Assembly: GCA_004802725.1 (NCBI GenBank)
Contig: SGPM01000001.1
Location: forward strand, 434,001-498,000
DNA from: Antrodiella citrinella
Lineage: Eukaryota; Basidiomycota; Agaricomycetes; Polyporales; Steccherinaceae
Direction: 5' to 3'
Length of the DNA: 64,000 bases
The position numbers and the translations under genes are program-made. Positions 33,144 through 45,800 of this stretch are shown here, one piece after another. Within the stretch, counting starts at the first letter, position 1. The number at the start of each line of letters is the position of its first letter. Under the pieces are notes generated by a model. It ran no database searches and had not been told where the DNA came from. It saw only the letters and a list, made by a program, of their open reading frames with translations.

Positions 33144-33258
33144 TACCCCTGCTCCGATTTATAGTGTCCGCGGAAGTTATATCCCCAGCAGTCTAGGACA
33201 ATACCCCTACTCTCCCTCCCACCCCTGCTCCTACTTGTAGTGTTCTCTAGATTTATAT
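33144..33258. repeat. Imperfect 39-bp direct repeat in carrier 3' region
   Basis: ACCCCTGCTCC...TAGTGT...TTATAT occurs at 33144-33182 and again at 33220-33258, with roughly 70% identity. It is probably a decayed tandem duplication in the 3'UTR; no function is suggested. Confidence 0.4.
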
Positions 33259-33325
33259 AGACATCTTGCATGAATAGATTCGCAAATGCAAATGCAATAT
33301 CATCACATGGTATAGCAACAACCGT

Positions 33326-35183
33326 TCACGCATGAATTGGTATCCACCTATCTTTCTGCCACCACACTCCAAACCCAACAGCGGCCATTACGCTGGCCGC
33401 GGCGGAAACCTGGACCCACAACGCTCCTATCGATAGCATGTTCTTGACGGTAGTCCGTGTCCTCCCATTTGATTGCAGTTCGTCGCCGCTGTCCGCCAGC
33501 TTGATCGTCCGCTCGAACAAGTTTTCCAGACCTGTAGGTTCTTCGGGTGCGTAGAACTTTTGCGGACGCAGTATGAAGCCATTGTCATCTCTCTGCAGCC
33601 GCGAGCCTCGTTTGGTGGGAGATTGGGGTGTAGGCGACCAATCCATGGCGTTCGGATCCCTGCCCTCGTCCTCTTCGTACACGTCGTCCACAGGCTCTGC
33701 GTCAAATGGACTCGACCTTTCGGGGGCAGTCAGACTTGTGGGAAGGGAGGGTAAGCCAAAGATCGGATTGGTCAGAGACGAGGAAGTACTGGTCGTATGT
33801 GATATGGAGAGGGATGAGACCGCGGAGGGATCGAGACTAGGTGTGGTAGCTCGGGAGACTATCGTGGATGATGGATTGGATGGTCGATGATAAGATGAGT
33901 CGATCAAGTGGACGGCAGGTGTCCGCTTAACTTGAACTACAACAAAGGATGTTATGACAACCTAGCATGGCGTGAGTACACCGGATACGAGAGTGAATGC
34001 AAGTTCGACTGACAGTGGTTTCGAGAATTAGCAGCACAGAGCAATATATGCGGGGTATTGATGAAAATGAGTTATGTAGATGCAGATAATCTTGCGAAGG
34101 ACGATAGCGAGGTAGAGCAAACAGAACGGAAGTGATGAGCCTGGACGACCAAGCCAGTGTTTGCAGTATCTGCGTCCATGGGTAAGCCAATGAGTTGCGA
34201 GGTATTGTCAAGGCACCTACATTGTACTGCTTTTTGCCTGATTGTCGTATTGGTCGACCTTGCAACTCGTTGCGTTTCTTCGTGGCATATGCGGGATCCC
34301 ACGCTGCCCAAAATACGGAGAGTAGTGTCCACGTTAAAGATGGAACACCGAGAAACTTCGATAGTCGAGTAGAATGGTAGTCAAATGCAGCTATTCTGGT
34401 GGTCAGAGTTCACGCTCAGTATATGCTGCTCTGGAAGACTCACCAGACGCGTATACAACCAATGTAAACATGAGCGTGATAAACCACAACAGTCCTCGTA
34501 TTCGCCACCAGAACAAGGACCTCTCTAACCCGTCCTTCTGCGCCTGCGTAGCCTCCCCTGCTCGCTGCTTCCCTTTCCTCTTGCTATCCTTCAAGAACCC
34601 TCCCAGTGCGTTGACTTGCGCCATTTGGTTACGACGGCTGATCTCCTCGTCGACGGCAGGTTGGCAGTTTGCACATACTGGAGGATATCGTCGTTCAACG
34701 TCTGCACGGTGTGCGTCGAATGTCCGAAGTTTCTCGCTATGGTCCGGGTGCTGAAGACGCTGCCTCGTTCAGATGCGCCACAATATATAAGATACGTGTG
34801 TGCTTACCTCGGGAGGGGGCAGGTAGTTAGACATGATATTTGATCCAAGCATTTGATTGGTCTGACATGTATGACAGAACAACGTGTTGCTGAATGTGGC
34901 TAGAAAGCGGTCTTTCCTTGGGGATGCTAATTCACGCATAGCATGCAGTCAAGAGACCCGTTTCAATAAACAAATACGATGACATACCTCGCTTGGCAAA
35001 CGACTTCGCATTCAGATTCTCATCGTGCATGGCGGGCTCCTCGGATATAATTTCGCCATGAGCATCGTAACGATTCCAGCACTGGCATGACGGACATCGG
35101 AATGCACGAGGATCCCGTGGGGTGGCCTCCAGCTGGCAGAAAAAGCAAGTAACGCGAGTGTGCCGTCTGAGTAGTTGAGACAT
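33326..35183 (-). CDS. ima1: Ima1/Samp1-type inner nuclear membrane protein
   Basis: Start MSQLLRRHTRVTCFFCQLEATP at 35183. The Ima1 N-terminal zinc domain is complete: CFFCQ, FRCPSCQCWNRYDAHGEI, LFCHTCQTNQMLGSNIMSNYLPPP and RYPPVCANCQPAVDEEI, then RNQMAQVNALGGFL. Hydrophobic segments follow (LFWWRIRGLLWFITLMFTLVVYASG and others), then a cytosolic or nucleoplasmic stretch with AMDWSPTPQSPTKRGSRL and FYAPEEPTGLENLFERTIKL. A last transmembrane helix (ALWVQVSAAASVMAAVGFGVWW) ends near the stop at 33326-33328. In fission yeast Ima1 and in animals Samp1/NET5 sit in the inner nuclear membrane and help couple chromatin and the LINC complex. It is divergent from the SNAP43-like gene. Confidence 0.85.
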
Positions 35184-35467
35184 GCTTCAAGAGTATAGTC
35201 GTATCAGCAAAAGTGCATGTTCCAGTTGAGCGTTGACTGAGGCAGAGAGCTGAACGGAGCGTGAACGTTCAGGAGAGATTTGCACGAATGTCAGACTGTG
35301 GAGGCTGGGGGAACACTACGACAGCTGCACTGCACTGGTGAGAGGTCGTTGGTAGTTAATACAAAGCTAATAGCACCTGCGTGACACATCACAACGTGGA
35401 GGTCACACATCGCGTACGGGGATAAACGCGTGACATACGCGTGTTTTCGTGTCACGCCTTGTCCTCA
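35184..35467. promoter_or_regulatory. Divergent promoter with two ACGCGT boxes (ima1 / SNAP43-like)
   Basis: 284 bp. ACGCGT at 35426-35431 and 35437-35442 lie 26-42 bp upstream of the plus-strand ATG. Such spacing puts the boxes near the transcription start of the SNAP43-like gene. MBF-type use is inferred from the motif only. Confidence 0.45.
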
Positions 35468-36728
35468 ATGTCGACCTCTGCTGCACCGACCGTCACTCGA
35501 GGAGAAATCACCTTGCAACCATCTTACTTCACCTCTTCACTCTATGTCCTTCCACTTCGGCATGACATCTCATGTCTCATCCACACCTTCGAGGAACAAT
35601 ATATGCAAAGTGACAAGTCCTCTCCGTTTGCGCTCTTCAAGCAAATATGGAGTGCATTTGGATGGGTGTGGTTGCATTTCAAAGTGTTCGATGGAAGGTC
35701 TAGGGAACGGTTCATTGGGGTAACTCTGCGGTTGTTTGCTGGTATGCACGAGTTCAATTTCCTCAAAGCCACTTGTTCGTCTGACCAATCCTGCTAGAGC
35801 GCATGCTTGAAAACGAGAACGCCATTGCCAGGGTTGTGGCACTGTTCGGAATGTATACATTCTTTATGACCCAACCTTCTACATCGCTACCACCAGTACA
35901 TTCCCTGAAGCACATCGCGGTACCGATAGGTGTGTAACTCGTCTGGTCATGTCAGGAAGGCTGAATGTTTCACATTGCACTTCATCAGATGTCTTCAAGT
36001 CCATCACAGCGATACCCGATGCATTGACAGAAACCCACCACGTCCCGTTACGACCGTACGCTACGCATGTGCTCTCACAGCTGCTGGATGGACATGCTTT
36101 CCACATCCTGCCGGAGTCGTCCCTGCGATCACAGAACCCGGCATCACTACCTCGAGAATTCTTTGTCCGGGACGACGCTGATCCCAGTGCTGTTTCCGGC
36201 GAAGCGTCCGATGTAGCAGGTCCGTCTGTCAAACCACCTACAAAGAAGAAAGGTCGTCCCAGTAAACGCGATAAAGCGAAGAAAACGAAAGAAGCGATAG
36301 GTGGACTGGATAAATGGCTCGAAAAGAACACTTTCACTTACGCTGTGCCTCCTACGTATGAATCGGAGGAGGTGCCGACAGCGAAGACGACACACACGCT
36401 AATTGCGCACCCACCAGTCATGACACATAGCAATTATGCGGTACAGAAAGCGGAACTACTGGATAAACTCGAATCGTCAGGCCCACCAGAATCCGGGAGA
36501 GGACCTATGGCCAGGGCGAATGAAGCCGTACTGACACGCTTGAAGCGTATCGACGAGATGGCAGCAGAAAAAGGTCTGGAGGTGGGAGGTGAAGGAGGGG
36601 ACATGACTGGACTGTCGAGGGTAGCCAAGGCGGTAGAAGATCTCAGAGAGGGGAATAGCAAGGGAGGTATCCTGAATCTCTTGGAAGGGGCTGGATTCAG
36701 GATTGACGGTGATACTGAGACGGGCTGA
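35468..36728 (+). CDS. SNAP43 (SNAPc subunit 1)-like protein
   Basis: Three exons joined by GT-AG introns. The N-terminal half (HTFEEQYMQSDKSSPFALFKQIW, then GWVWLHFKVFDGRSRERFI, then LENENAIARVVALFGMYTFFMTQP, SLKHIAVPIDVFKSI and LRPYATHVLSQLL) has the helix pattern and the small motifs (F..IW, RV.ALF..Y..F.TQP, I.V..D) of the SNAP43 domain of the snRNA-activating complex, which serves snRNA gene promoters. The second half is charged: KKKGRPSKRDKAKK, then helical acidic/basic segments, ending DGDTETG at 36728. The AT-hook-like GRPSK could bind DNA. The match is by pattern rather than by long identical stretches, so another small nuclear factor remains possible. About 370 aa. Confidence 0.6.
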
Positions 36729-37258
36729 GCAGGGTCGCATGTATTCTACTTTCTCCGCGCGTCATACAATGGATTTGTTGACAACTAATGCTCGGTATAC
36801 CATTCGAGATCGACCATGGGTTGATAAGTGAGGCAAGGACCACTTGAATCAGGTCGTTGTTGAGGCCATGGACGTGCTTCCAGATTAAGCGCTTACTTGT
36901 GGTACTGACCGATGTAGGACACCGGTGTTACTCGAAGTACTGCAGAAACGTACCGACGATTTCTTGTCTAGAATATGTACTCGAGGGCTCTGTAGGGTTG
37001 GTGTACACATATGGAACTGCGCTCGGGTTGCTATGATCCCCAAAATGGCAGCACTAACGCACTGCCTGGGAATGGCGCCTAACATCAAGTGTTGTTGTTT
37101 CTATCAATTGTCCAACGTCGACTCCATCTTTCGCTTCTTCCTCCACCACCACCCACGCGCCCGTACTCACTTTCCTTCTCCTTCACTGTCTTTTGTCCCC
37201 ATTCCAGCTGGCCTCACTCTCTTCCTGAACATACATTCTCTTATCCGACCTGCCCGCC
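36729..37258. other. Intergenic, promoter of the Kre6/Skn1 gene
   Basis: 530 bp between two plus-strand genes. The 150 bp before 37259 are strongly pyrimidine-rich (CTTCTTCCTCC-type), common upstream of highly expressed fungal genes. No other structure seen. Confidence 0.45.
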
Positions 37259-39728
37259 ATGGCGACTCTCGGCCCCAATTCCCAGAAACGCTACTATCAG
37301 CAGAACTCCCCGTCTTCATCGAGCTTGTTGTCACCCAATACCGGAAAGACCTCGCCCTACTCTCCTGGCTCGAGGCCAATTAGTCCTGCCAATGGTGGTC
37401 CGAGTCAACACATAGAGGCGGCACTGTCGCAGACTCCTCAGTCCGTGCGAAAGATGGCCAGTGAAGTATCCTTGGTACGTGCACTCATTCTTCGCGTTGT
37501 TGCCCTCCTCGAATTCATATTCCCACAGGCCGAGTCGCGTTACGCTTCGAAAAGCGGGTCTATTCCCCCTTCTATCTCGGACAAGGTGCGCGCCCATTCA
37601 GGTCTATTTATCAGATCGACTCAATCGCGCAACGGCAGTTCTCCTTGTCACCAGACCCTTCGTCATGGGGCGCTCATCTCCTTACCGATGAGCCCGAACA
37701 CGACGACTTTCTTCACAACCCAGACCCCAGGAGGGACCGCGCCTACGACAATGGCGGGAATGTCTTCACCAGGCGGGGTCTCACAAATTTAGGCTGCGTG
37801 ATGGTCCTCGTCGTCGGTATCCTAGCGCTGTTGTATGTCCACCGTTTGGTTTTGGTACATTCTCACATTGATCCCATGCATTCATAGCGCGGGATATCCT
37901 ATTATTAGCCACTTTTTGAAGTCTACGCAGTCATTTGGCGGGGGATTCAACCTGGGTGGTATCAATGCGAGCGGTCAGGCATGTCCCATCTTGTAGAGAG
38001 AGAACACATCCGAACGAGCTGACTGACCACAATTGCAGATTCCTTCTATGGCCGGAAACTGGGGATTGATTGATATCCAGACCCCAAGCGAAGCCATGTC
38101 CAAGAACGACTACATTAATGGCAAAAGCTGGCAACTCATCTTCTCTGACGAATTCAATACGGATGGTCGTACCTTCTACCCTGGCGACGATCCGTATTGG
38201 GAGGCTGTGAATCTCCACTATTGGGCTACAAACAATTTGGAATGGTACGATCCTGCGGCAATCACGACTCGCAATGGTTCTCTCGAAATTACGCTTGAGC
38301 GCAAGGAAACCCACGGTCTGAACTTCCAAGGAGGCATGATGTCCACATGGAACAAGTTCTGTTTCACTGGTGGCTTGCTTGAGGTATCCGTCGTTTTACC
38401 TGGTGTCAACAACATTGTTGGCTTGTGGCCTGCAGTCTGGACAATGGGCAACCTTGGTCGTGCTGGCTATGGCGCCAGTTTGGAAGGCATGGTCAGTCCC
38501 ACGCGCGTCACTTTGACAATGAGCAGACTCTCAACTTGTACACAGTGGCCATACACGTACGATTCTTGTGATGTTGGTACGGTCAAAAATCAAACTCTCA
38601 ACGGCCTCCCTGTCGCCGCTACCATCAACGGAGACCAGCAGGTTGGTGGCGAGTTGTCTTACCTCCCGGGCCAACGGCTTTCGCGATGTACCTGCCCAGG
38701 AGAATCCCATCCTGGACCAGTACATGAGGACGGTTCATATGTTGGTCGGTCTGCTCCCGAGATCGATATATTTGAAGCGCAGGTATATAAGTTACTTACG
38801 TTGACGGAGTGGCTACTGAACTTGCGTAAATAGATCACTGGTACACCTTTGACTGGTCAAGTCTCGCAATCGGGTCAATGGGCGGTAAGTCTGCTCTAGC
38901 ATGATTCAACTCGCAAACTCTTATTGCCTACACATTTAGCCCTTCAATAACGAATATGTCTGGTTCAATACCACGGAGAATCTCATTATCCCGGATCCCA
39001 CTATCAGCGCGCTGAACGGCTACATTGGTGGTGCATACCAGCAGGCAACTTCAGTTGTTACCGATACAAGTCAGCATAAATATTTCATACGTGTCAACTC
39101 GTACTCAATCACGGTGCTTACAGACCAGGACGCGTATGAGGGTACTGGAAATGTGTATGCGACTTATGGCTTCCAGTATCAACCAGGATTCGATGGCGCC
39201 GTGAGTATTATTCCTCCATATCCCCGTCGTCACTCATGAATTATGTGCAGTACATCTCGTGGATCGCAAATGATCAAATCGCATGGACGTTGCAGCAAGG
39301 TGGCATGGCCGCCGACTCGGTCGTTGAAATCTCATCGAGACCTGTACCTCAGGAGCCCATGGTATGTCCACTCATGTCTTTGCTGGGCAGGTCGTTGACG
39401 CGGTCGACAGTATATCCTCATGAACCTGGGCATGTCGACGAACTTTGGACCCGTCGATCTCGAACACTTGCCGTTCCCTGTCACCATGAAAGTGGACTAC
39501 GTCCGAGTGTACCAAGACCCAGACCAGATCAATTATGGCTGCGATCCTAAAGATTTCCCGACTGAAGCTTACATCAATCAGTGCGTTATCATTCTTGGTT
39601 GGGACCTATGATACTGACGTGTTGGTTTGCAAAGATACATTGAAGCGTACACTAACCCCAACCTGACAACTTGGGTCGATGACTTCAAACAAACCGTCCC
39701 TAAGAACAGTTTCCTCGGACAATGTTAA
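37259..39728 (+). CDS. Kre6/Skn1-type beta-glucan synthesis protein (GH16-like)
   Basis: Type II membrane protein. The cytosolic N-terminus is Ser/Pro-rich (MATLGPNSQKRYYQQNSPSS); one transmembrane helix (LGCVMVLVVGILALLFAGYPII) is followed by a lumenal GH16/SKN1 domain: SWQLIFSDEFNTDGRTFYPGDDPYWEA, LHYWATNNLEWYDP, GMMSTWNKFCFTGG, GLWPAVWTMGNLGRAGYGA, LPGQRLSRCTCPGESHPGP and RSAPEIDIFEAQ. The acidic EIDIFE matches the GH16 active-site pattern ExDxxE. The end (VDYVRVYQDPDQINYGCDPKDFPT, TWVDDFKQTVPKNSFLGQC) is usual. Members are needed for beta-1,6-glucan in the cell wall and act in the ER or Golgi. About eleven exons with GT-AG introns; stop TAA at 39726-39728. The gene is complete. Confidence 0.93.
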
Positions 39729-40355
39729 ACATCTCTCTTTTCACGTCCAGCTGGACCAACTGTTGTCATCATACTACCCCTTCCGCAGTCTTTATTGTCG
39801 TCTGTATCATCACCTACATTTTGACAGCGATCCTGTCTTTCGCGGCCTGCACTTTGAACGTTACGGCGCCTTTCTTTTGATGTCTTGTTGGTCGGACCTG
39901 TGATTTCTCCGCTGTAACGTTTGACTTGGAGGCTTGTGTCGCGCTACGCCGGACTCCTGCGCACACATTTCATTTCCCTTCTCGCATCCTGTTTCCTCTC
40001 GTCTTATTCGTATCCATCTCATGTTGTGCTTACTGTATGTCTGCCAGTGGAGGCTTGGAACACACCCCCTTCCTCCGTCGCAGTTTTGTTTTTGCATCTA
40101 TGATTATGCCCCCGGTTTCAATACACTTCTCTTCCAGTGTCTCTAGCACTACTGTAGATACCACTTTGCAATCTAGTCCTTCGCTTTCGCTACAGTATAG
40201 GTCGGTGAGCTCGGATGGCACAAACACGAGCAAATACAGTTACGGACGCGACCGTCACGTCACTGATCGTGACTGTGACGCGACGCGCCAATACTAATTA
40301 GTGAATGCCGCGACTCGTCTTTGTTTTTCCCCATTGACTCGTTCCCTTATGCACG
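39729..40355. promoter_or_regulatory. Intergenic, rad7 promoter with GACGCGACGCGCC and CCAAT
   Basis: 627 bp between two plus-strand genes. GACGCGACGCGCC at 40277-40289 overlaps CCAAT at 40288-40292, about 65-80 bp before the rad7 ATG. It resembles MCB/E2F-type G1/S elements. The rest is pyrimidine-rich without notable structure. Confidence 0.45.
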
Positions 40356-42538
40356 ATGAGTCGCAGGAATAATGTACGAGGACCGACCTCCGCGTTGACA
40401 GAGTTCCTTCGGGTGAGTACCAAGCCACAACAGCGTTCTATCTTTCGATTGACTGTGTCATGATTTTGTTGCTACGACGTGTAGGAATCTGGTATCACGC
40501 CGACGACAATCGCGCGAAGGGCACGTACGAGAGAGGTCCCACAACCCGTCGCTGGACCCAGCAATACAGGACAAGATGACGAAGCCTCGGACAACGAGGT
40601 ACGTGCTGTCGAGTTCTGCCGTCGTATGATTCCTGATGGGTTTTTTTCAGAATAACGATGAAGCTGAAGAGTACGCCTCAGATAACCTGGACGAACCTGA
40701 TGCAGAAGAACCAGCGCCGAAGAAGCGCAAGCTGACAAAAGCTGCTGAAGCGAAGCTGAAAGCCAAGGAAAAGGCGAAAGCTAAAGGAAAGGGGAAGGGG
40801 AAGAAAGGCGGTGACGATGAGTATGAGGAGGAAAGTGACGAAGACGACGAAGACGCATATACGGCGTTGTCGAAGATGTGGAAGGACACGAGCAAGCCGC
40901 CTGTGGGCAGTTTCTCGGAGTGCGCGAGGTGCGAGAAGCAGTTCACCGTAGTAAGTCCTGCATCGCTTGCCTCTACCTGTACATATCTGACACCTGTGTC
41001 AAGACCAAGTACACGCTTGCGGCAAACCCACCTCCTGGGTTCCTCTGCCATGTCTGCGCAAAAGCTTCGGGCGCTGACCCTTTCAAGAAGCCGTCTCTTC
41101 CTAAGAGACGCAAGGCACCGGCAGATAAACGCAACGTTGTACACTTTGAAGAAAGACGGTTCCCAAGCTTGGCCCATCTATGCATACAGGTGCGTATTGC
41201 AAAGCGGGTAGTGCGACGAATTCTGACCATCATTTCTAGCTTGTTACTAAACATATTAACGATGTGGAGGCACTCGGGGATATCGGTACTCTCAACATGG
41301 ACGAGCTTTCCAAATCTCTCGCCCGGAATAGAAGCTTGTGAGTTGCGACGTGCGAAGTCATCTGGTGTTCCAGTGTTGATATCTTTGTAGGACTTCCGAG
41401 AACGTGCAATTATTTTACGACATCTCAAATACGAGATTGACCTTATATGATGCGACCAGTGAGTGCTCTAACATATTTAGGATCGAGGGGCAGTCATGAA
41501 CTGAACCACCTCTTCAGGTCTTCTACCAGCAGCGTTCAGCACTATGGCATTACTGAATCCCAACCTCACTACGCTCCGACTCGATTATTGCGGCAGAATG
41601 GACTGTCACGTTATGGAAGCGTGGGCCACCGCTCTGCCGAATCTCAAGCGGCTCGAACTCTTAGGTCCTTTCCTCGTGCGAGTGCCTGCCTGGCTCACAT
41701 TCTTCAAGTCCCATCCTCAAATGGACGCTTTCCTCATCACGCAATCGCCTCGTTTCGACATAGAGTGCATGAAAGCCCTAACAGACAATTGCAAGAACCT
41801 CACTGAGTTGCGGCTGAAGGAAATCGGGAAGATGAGCGATGAATTCTTGGAATGTGTCGCCCAATTCAAGCATTTGACTTCGCTTGAGTTGAGCTATCCT
41901 GGAACACCGGATGCTCTTTCGGAAGAAGCCCTCATCGACTTGATGAGTTCCGTCTGTGGCGGGCTGTCGTATTTGGATCTTTCAAACAACATCTCGATCA
42001 CAGACGCGTTCTTGTACCAAGGCATCAAGCCCTTTGCTACTGAACGTCTGTCGACTCTGATACTCGCCAACATGCCCGACCTCACGGACGCAGGTGTGGC
42101 TGAGTTCTTCGACACCTGCGAAGCAGAATCCAATAACACTCCTCAACTTTCACACCTCAACATGTCTCGCAACCATGACTTGAGTGGTCTAGCCTTGGAG
42201 GCTCTCCTCAAGCATTCTGGCGCGACTCTGACGCATCTGAACATCAATGGATGGAAGGGTGTTCCACAGGATGCTCTGAAGCGCATTTCGCGGACGTGTC
42301 CCGACTTGACGTTCTTGGATATGAGTTGGTGCAGGGAGGCGGACGATTGGATTGTCAAGGACTTGATGGAGCGGTGCGAGAGGATGCAGGAGTTGAAAGT
42401 CTGGGGGTGTCAAAGGATAACGAAAGAGATTCCGCGACGGGTGAGTGACAATTCAATGTTGTAAGAAGGCGATGTCACTCATTACGGCTATGTCTCGTTC
42501 AGAGAAATGTTGCAATTGCAGGCATCTCCGCAATCTAA
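40356..42538 (+). CDS. rad7: Nucleotide-excision repair protein Rad7 (leucine-rich repeats)
   Basis: Start MSRRNNVRGPTSALTEFLRESGITP at 40356 is typical of fungal Rad7. An acidic/basic low-complexity part follows (EYASDNLDEPDAEEPAPKKRKLT, KAKAKGKGKGKK, EEESDEDDEDAYTALSKMWKD). The Rad7 zinc motif comes next: CARCEKQF with GFLCHVCAKASG. The C-terminal half is an LRR array (LTTLRLDYCGRM, LKRLELLGPFLV, LTELRLKEIGKM, LTSLELSYPGT, LSYLDLSNNISIT, LSTLILANMPDLTDAGV, LTFLDMSWCREADDW, MQELKVWGCQRI). Rad7 works with Rad16 in global-genome repair and with an E3 ligase in yeast. The last intron, from the GTGAGT after CGACGG, has two candidate acceptors 15 nt apart; the first gives stop 42536-42538, the second a longer tail. 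Otherwise the gene is clear. Confidence 0.9.
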
Positions 42539-42830
42539 GGTCGTGTTCAATTGCATACCAGTCTCTGTCTTCTACATTTCACATAATGTTCAATGGCTGC
42601 TCGTCTGCGCAGAATCCGTTCACATGAGATTATAAATATGTACAAAGGTTTTCTATGTATCGCGTGAACAAAACTATGAAACAAAAAGTATGGTACAACT
42701 AGATGATCAGGATAAGGATGTGAGCCAGAATGGATGAGGGTGGATAGTTTGCATGATAGATACAGATGTGCCAAAATCCCGTGATAAGAGCGAGGGTATA
42801 AGTTAGGTAAAATGATATGGTGGATAGAGA

Positions 42831-45800
42831 CTAGGATGCTGTAGATGAAGACGAGCCAGCGGCATAAGGATCGCTATGATCAGCGGCCAACGCCCGCAAC
42901 TTGTTCAAGGTCCGTTCCAAACTGATGATGCCACCGCCCGTCAATCTGGGAATAGCCAGTTCTCCGTCCAACTCGTCATCAGCCGACGAAGCCTTGCTCG
43001 ACTGGATCAGCGCGGAGGAATCACGAATAATCTTGTCGAGGGTACCGTTGTTGTAATAGAACCATTTCAAATCGGGTTCGAGCCCGAGCGGCGGGAGATC
43101 CAAGGCGCGACGGACAAATCCTCGGGAAAGTACATATGCCTTCTCGCTATACAACCGACTATGACATCCACACATCAGCATTGCGCAAGGCGGCACAGTT
43201 GCAATGAGGTATACATACCTGTTGATGATTCCCTCCTCGGTCCCGCGCAGCTTCTCATAGGCAGGTTCGCAGAACCACCTACGGACATTGGTCAAGACAC
43301 GCACTTTTGGGACAGTATAGGCTAAATGACACCTACGGTTCTTTCACGAGGACGAGTCCTTGAATAGAGATCAAGCATTGGAGAAGCGATGATCGCGCGG
43401 CATTCCACGTCTCGTTCTTGTCTCCGGCCCATGTCCCGAGGATTGAAAGACAGACCTTCCCCTCCTCGTAAAGATTTCTGCCAATTTATATCAGTGTTGA
43501 ACCCACGTATCACACAAAGTCTGCTCACGGATTGACTATAGAAAGATAACTGTGAGCAAGTCGAATCAGGAACGTGGCTGCAGATGAATCACGCACCTCT
43601 GCCATTGCCATTTGTCCAGCTCAAGAAGTGCGCAATAGGGGGTGAATGAGGGAAATTCGAGTCCAATTGCCAGTCAATTACGAAGGGCGCATCCTGGTAT
43701 GGCGTATTGTCTGGACCAATGATCATAGACCGAAGCAAATCTGTGCGATCCTCGTACGCTCGAACAAGAATTGTATCTGTGTTGTATGGTCAGATTCGGA
43801 GCGTTGAGTCGAAGCCAAAACATAATAGCTCACCCGGTAGACTGCTTTCTAGCACCTTGTATTCCTTGCTGAGACGAGCAAGGAAAGTGCGAGACGGGTG
43901 AGCAGGTGCTGATGTGAAGAATGCATGATCTGCGGGCGCAGAGGACAGGACTTCGAACCTCTTCCATTGCGAGGTCTCTTCCAAGTTAGCTGGTTCGGTG
44001 ACCACAGACGTCTCTGTTTGCGCAGAATTCGCCAGCGTCACAGAAATGGCTGGCGGACTGGGAATGTCGTCCACGATCACAGGTACGTTATCTTGAGTGT
44101 CCTTCGAAGCTAACACACTCACGACGGAATCTGGCTCGGCGGTTTGAAGAGGCGTGGGTCCAGATGGAGGTGAAGGCCAACGCTCTACTTCGATGCTCAT
44201 ACGATCGTCTTCATTATCAGTCGACCAGTCGTCGCCATCAACGTCTGCGGTTTCTTCAACCCAGTGACCATTGTCATCAAGTGCCCAGAAGCCTGCACTG
44301 TCCGCCCCATCGCTCGCCCCAATACCATTCAAGCTATCCAGGTCGTCGTCTGATCCATCATCCCACATGTCCTCGAGTTGCTCAAGACCATCATACAACC
44401 TCGTTAATCGCCACAATGGGAGAATCACTGCGGTAGAGTCCGGAAGTAACACCTTGACAGTCCCGTCCAGACATTGCTAAACCAGTATGTGAGCGTTCTG
44501 TGTAGAGAAGACTGCATGATTCAGGTAACGTACATCGATGACTTCACCGAACCAATTCAACGAGGTATCACCTGGTAGTAGCCGCCTGATCCTGCCTTCG
44601 TCCACAGAATCAGAGCTGCGGCGAGTGGCGATTTGGTTGCCAAGCATGACCATCTCGCGTCTCCAGCTGCCGGGTTGACCATTGAGGCCGGTGGTTTCCC
44701 GTACCCAAGGCTCAAGCTCTCCTATGCGAGGAACACTAGGGGGCAGCGCACCATTATTGGCACCTTCGGGATGAATGAACACGAAGTCTCCACGCCCGAG
44801 TCCTAATCCTTCATGGGAGCCTATGCCTGCCCAGTCTGTCGTGCCATGTGGATCAAGTTCAAGTACTGAAGCCAGTTCCAACTTGTCGGTGTCGTTGAAG
44901 CGAATCACTGCGGTTCGTTCAGCAGCCTCCACAGATTGGACGACAGCAGGTCGCTTGTTGTCGTCGTCCTTCCAGAAGACATGATCACCGGGCCTAGAAA
45001 TGGTGAGCTTGAGAGTGTACCGTAAATAAAGTGAGGGCTCACCAGCAATCGTATTCGTCTGGATTCAAATACGGCACTGTATCCCTCGCATCAAGACACT
45101 CCCGCTTCCCATCTTGCCACAGAACATTCACCAAAGTGCGCGTCCGCTTCAACGCCAAAGTACGGACCTCGATTAAGCCATGCTGAGCACCCTCCTTGCC
45201 ATGTACTGACACCGGCATCTCCGCAGCATTTTTTAATAAGACCCGATCGCCGACTCGCATGGTCTGCTCTGCCCTACGCCGAACTAGTGTCAACTTGGCT
45301 AAGTCAGGGCCATGCCAAAACCGCTGTGGACGTTGTCGTGCGGAAGCCACTTCTGGACTCAACTGGAAGCCAAATATAAATTTAGAGATTTTATAACACA
45401 AAGACGACGTACGGTTTGGTTGACTGCGAGCCATGCGATGGCTAGAACTGTACGCCTAACTGACAGAACAGTATCCTGTGCGCTGGGACGAGCATTACCC
45501 GTAAGAAAGCCGAATAGGTTGTGCATGCCAGGCATCGGTGTTGGCAGAATATGCTTTAAGGGAGTTTGAGTCGCAACATTACGGATAGATATAAGAGTAC
45601 GCACTGCGCCTTTCTCGCCAACACTCAAACGAGCTGTGAGTTCAGGTAGTCGTACGAGGGTGCCATCGCCCATTTCAATGACAGCTTCGTCGAACATCTG
45701 ACAAAAGCAGTCAGAGGACTGGCGGAGACAAAGGAACGTTAAATAATACCTCGATAACCTACGACAACGGGTCAGAGACGTAGATGTGGAGTGAAGCGAG

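Noticed and set aside
33049..33164. Longer C-terminus of the carrier (to 33164)
   Set aside because: It requires retaining an intron with a clean GTGAGC donor and CTCCAG acceptor; the added residues are low-complexity Ser/Thr/Tyr.
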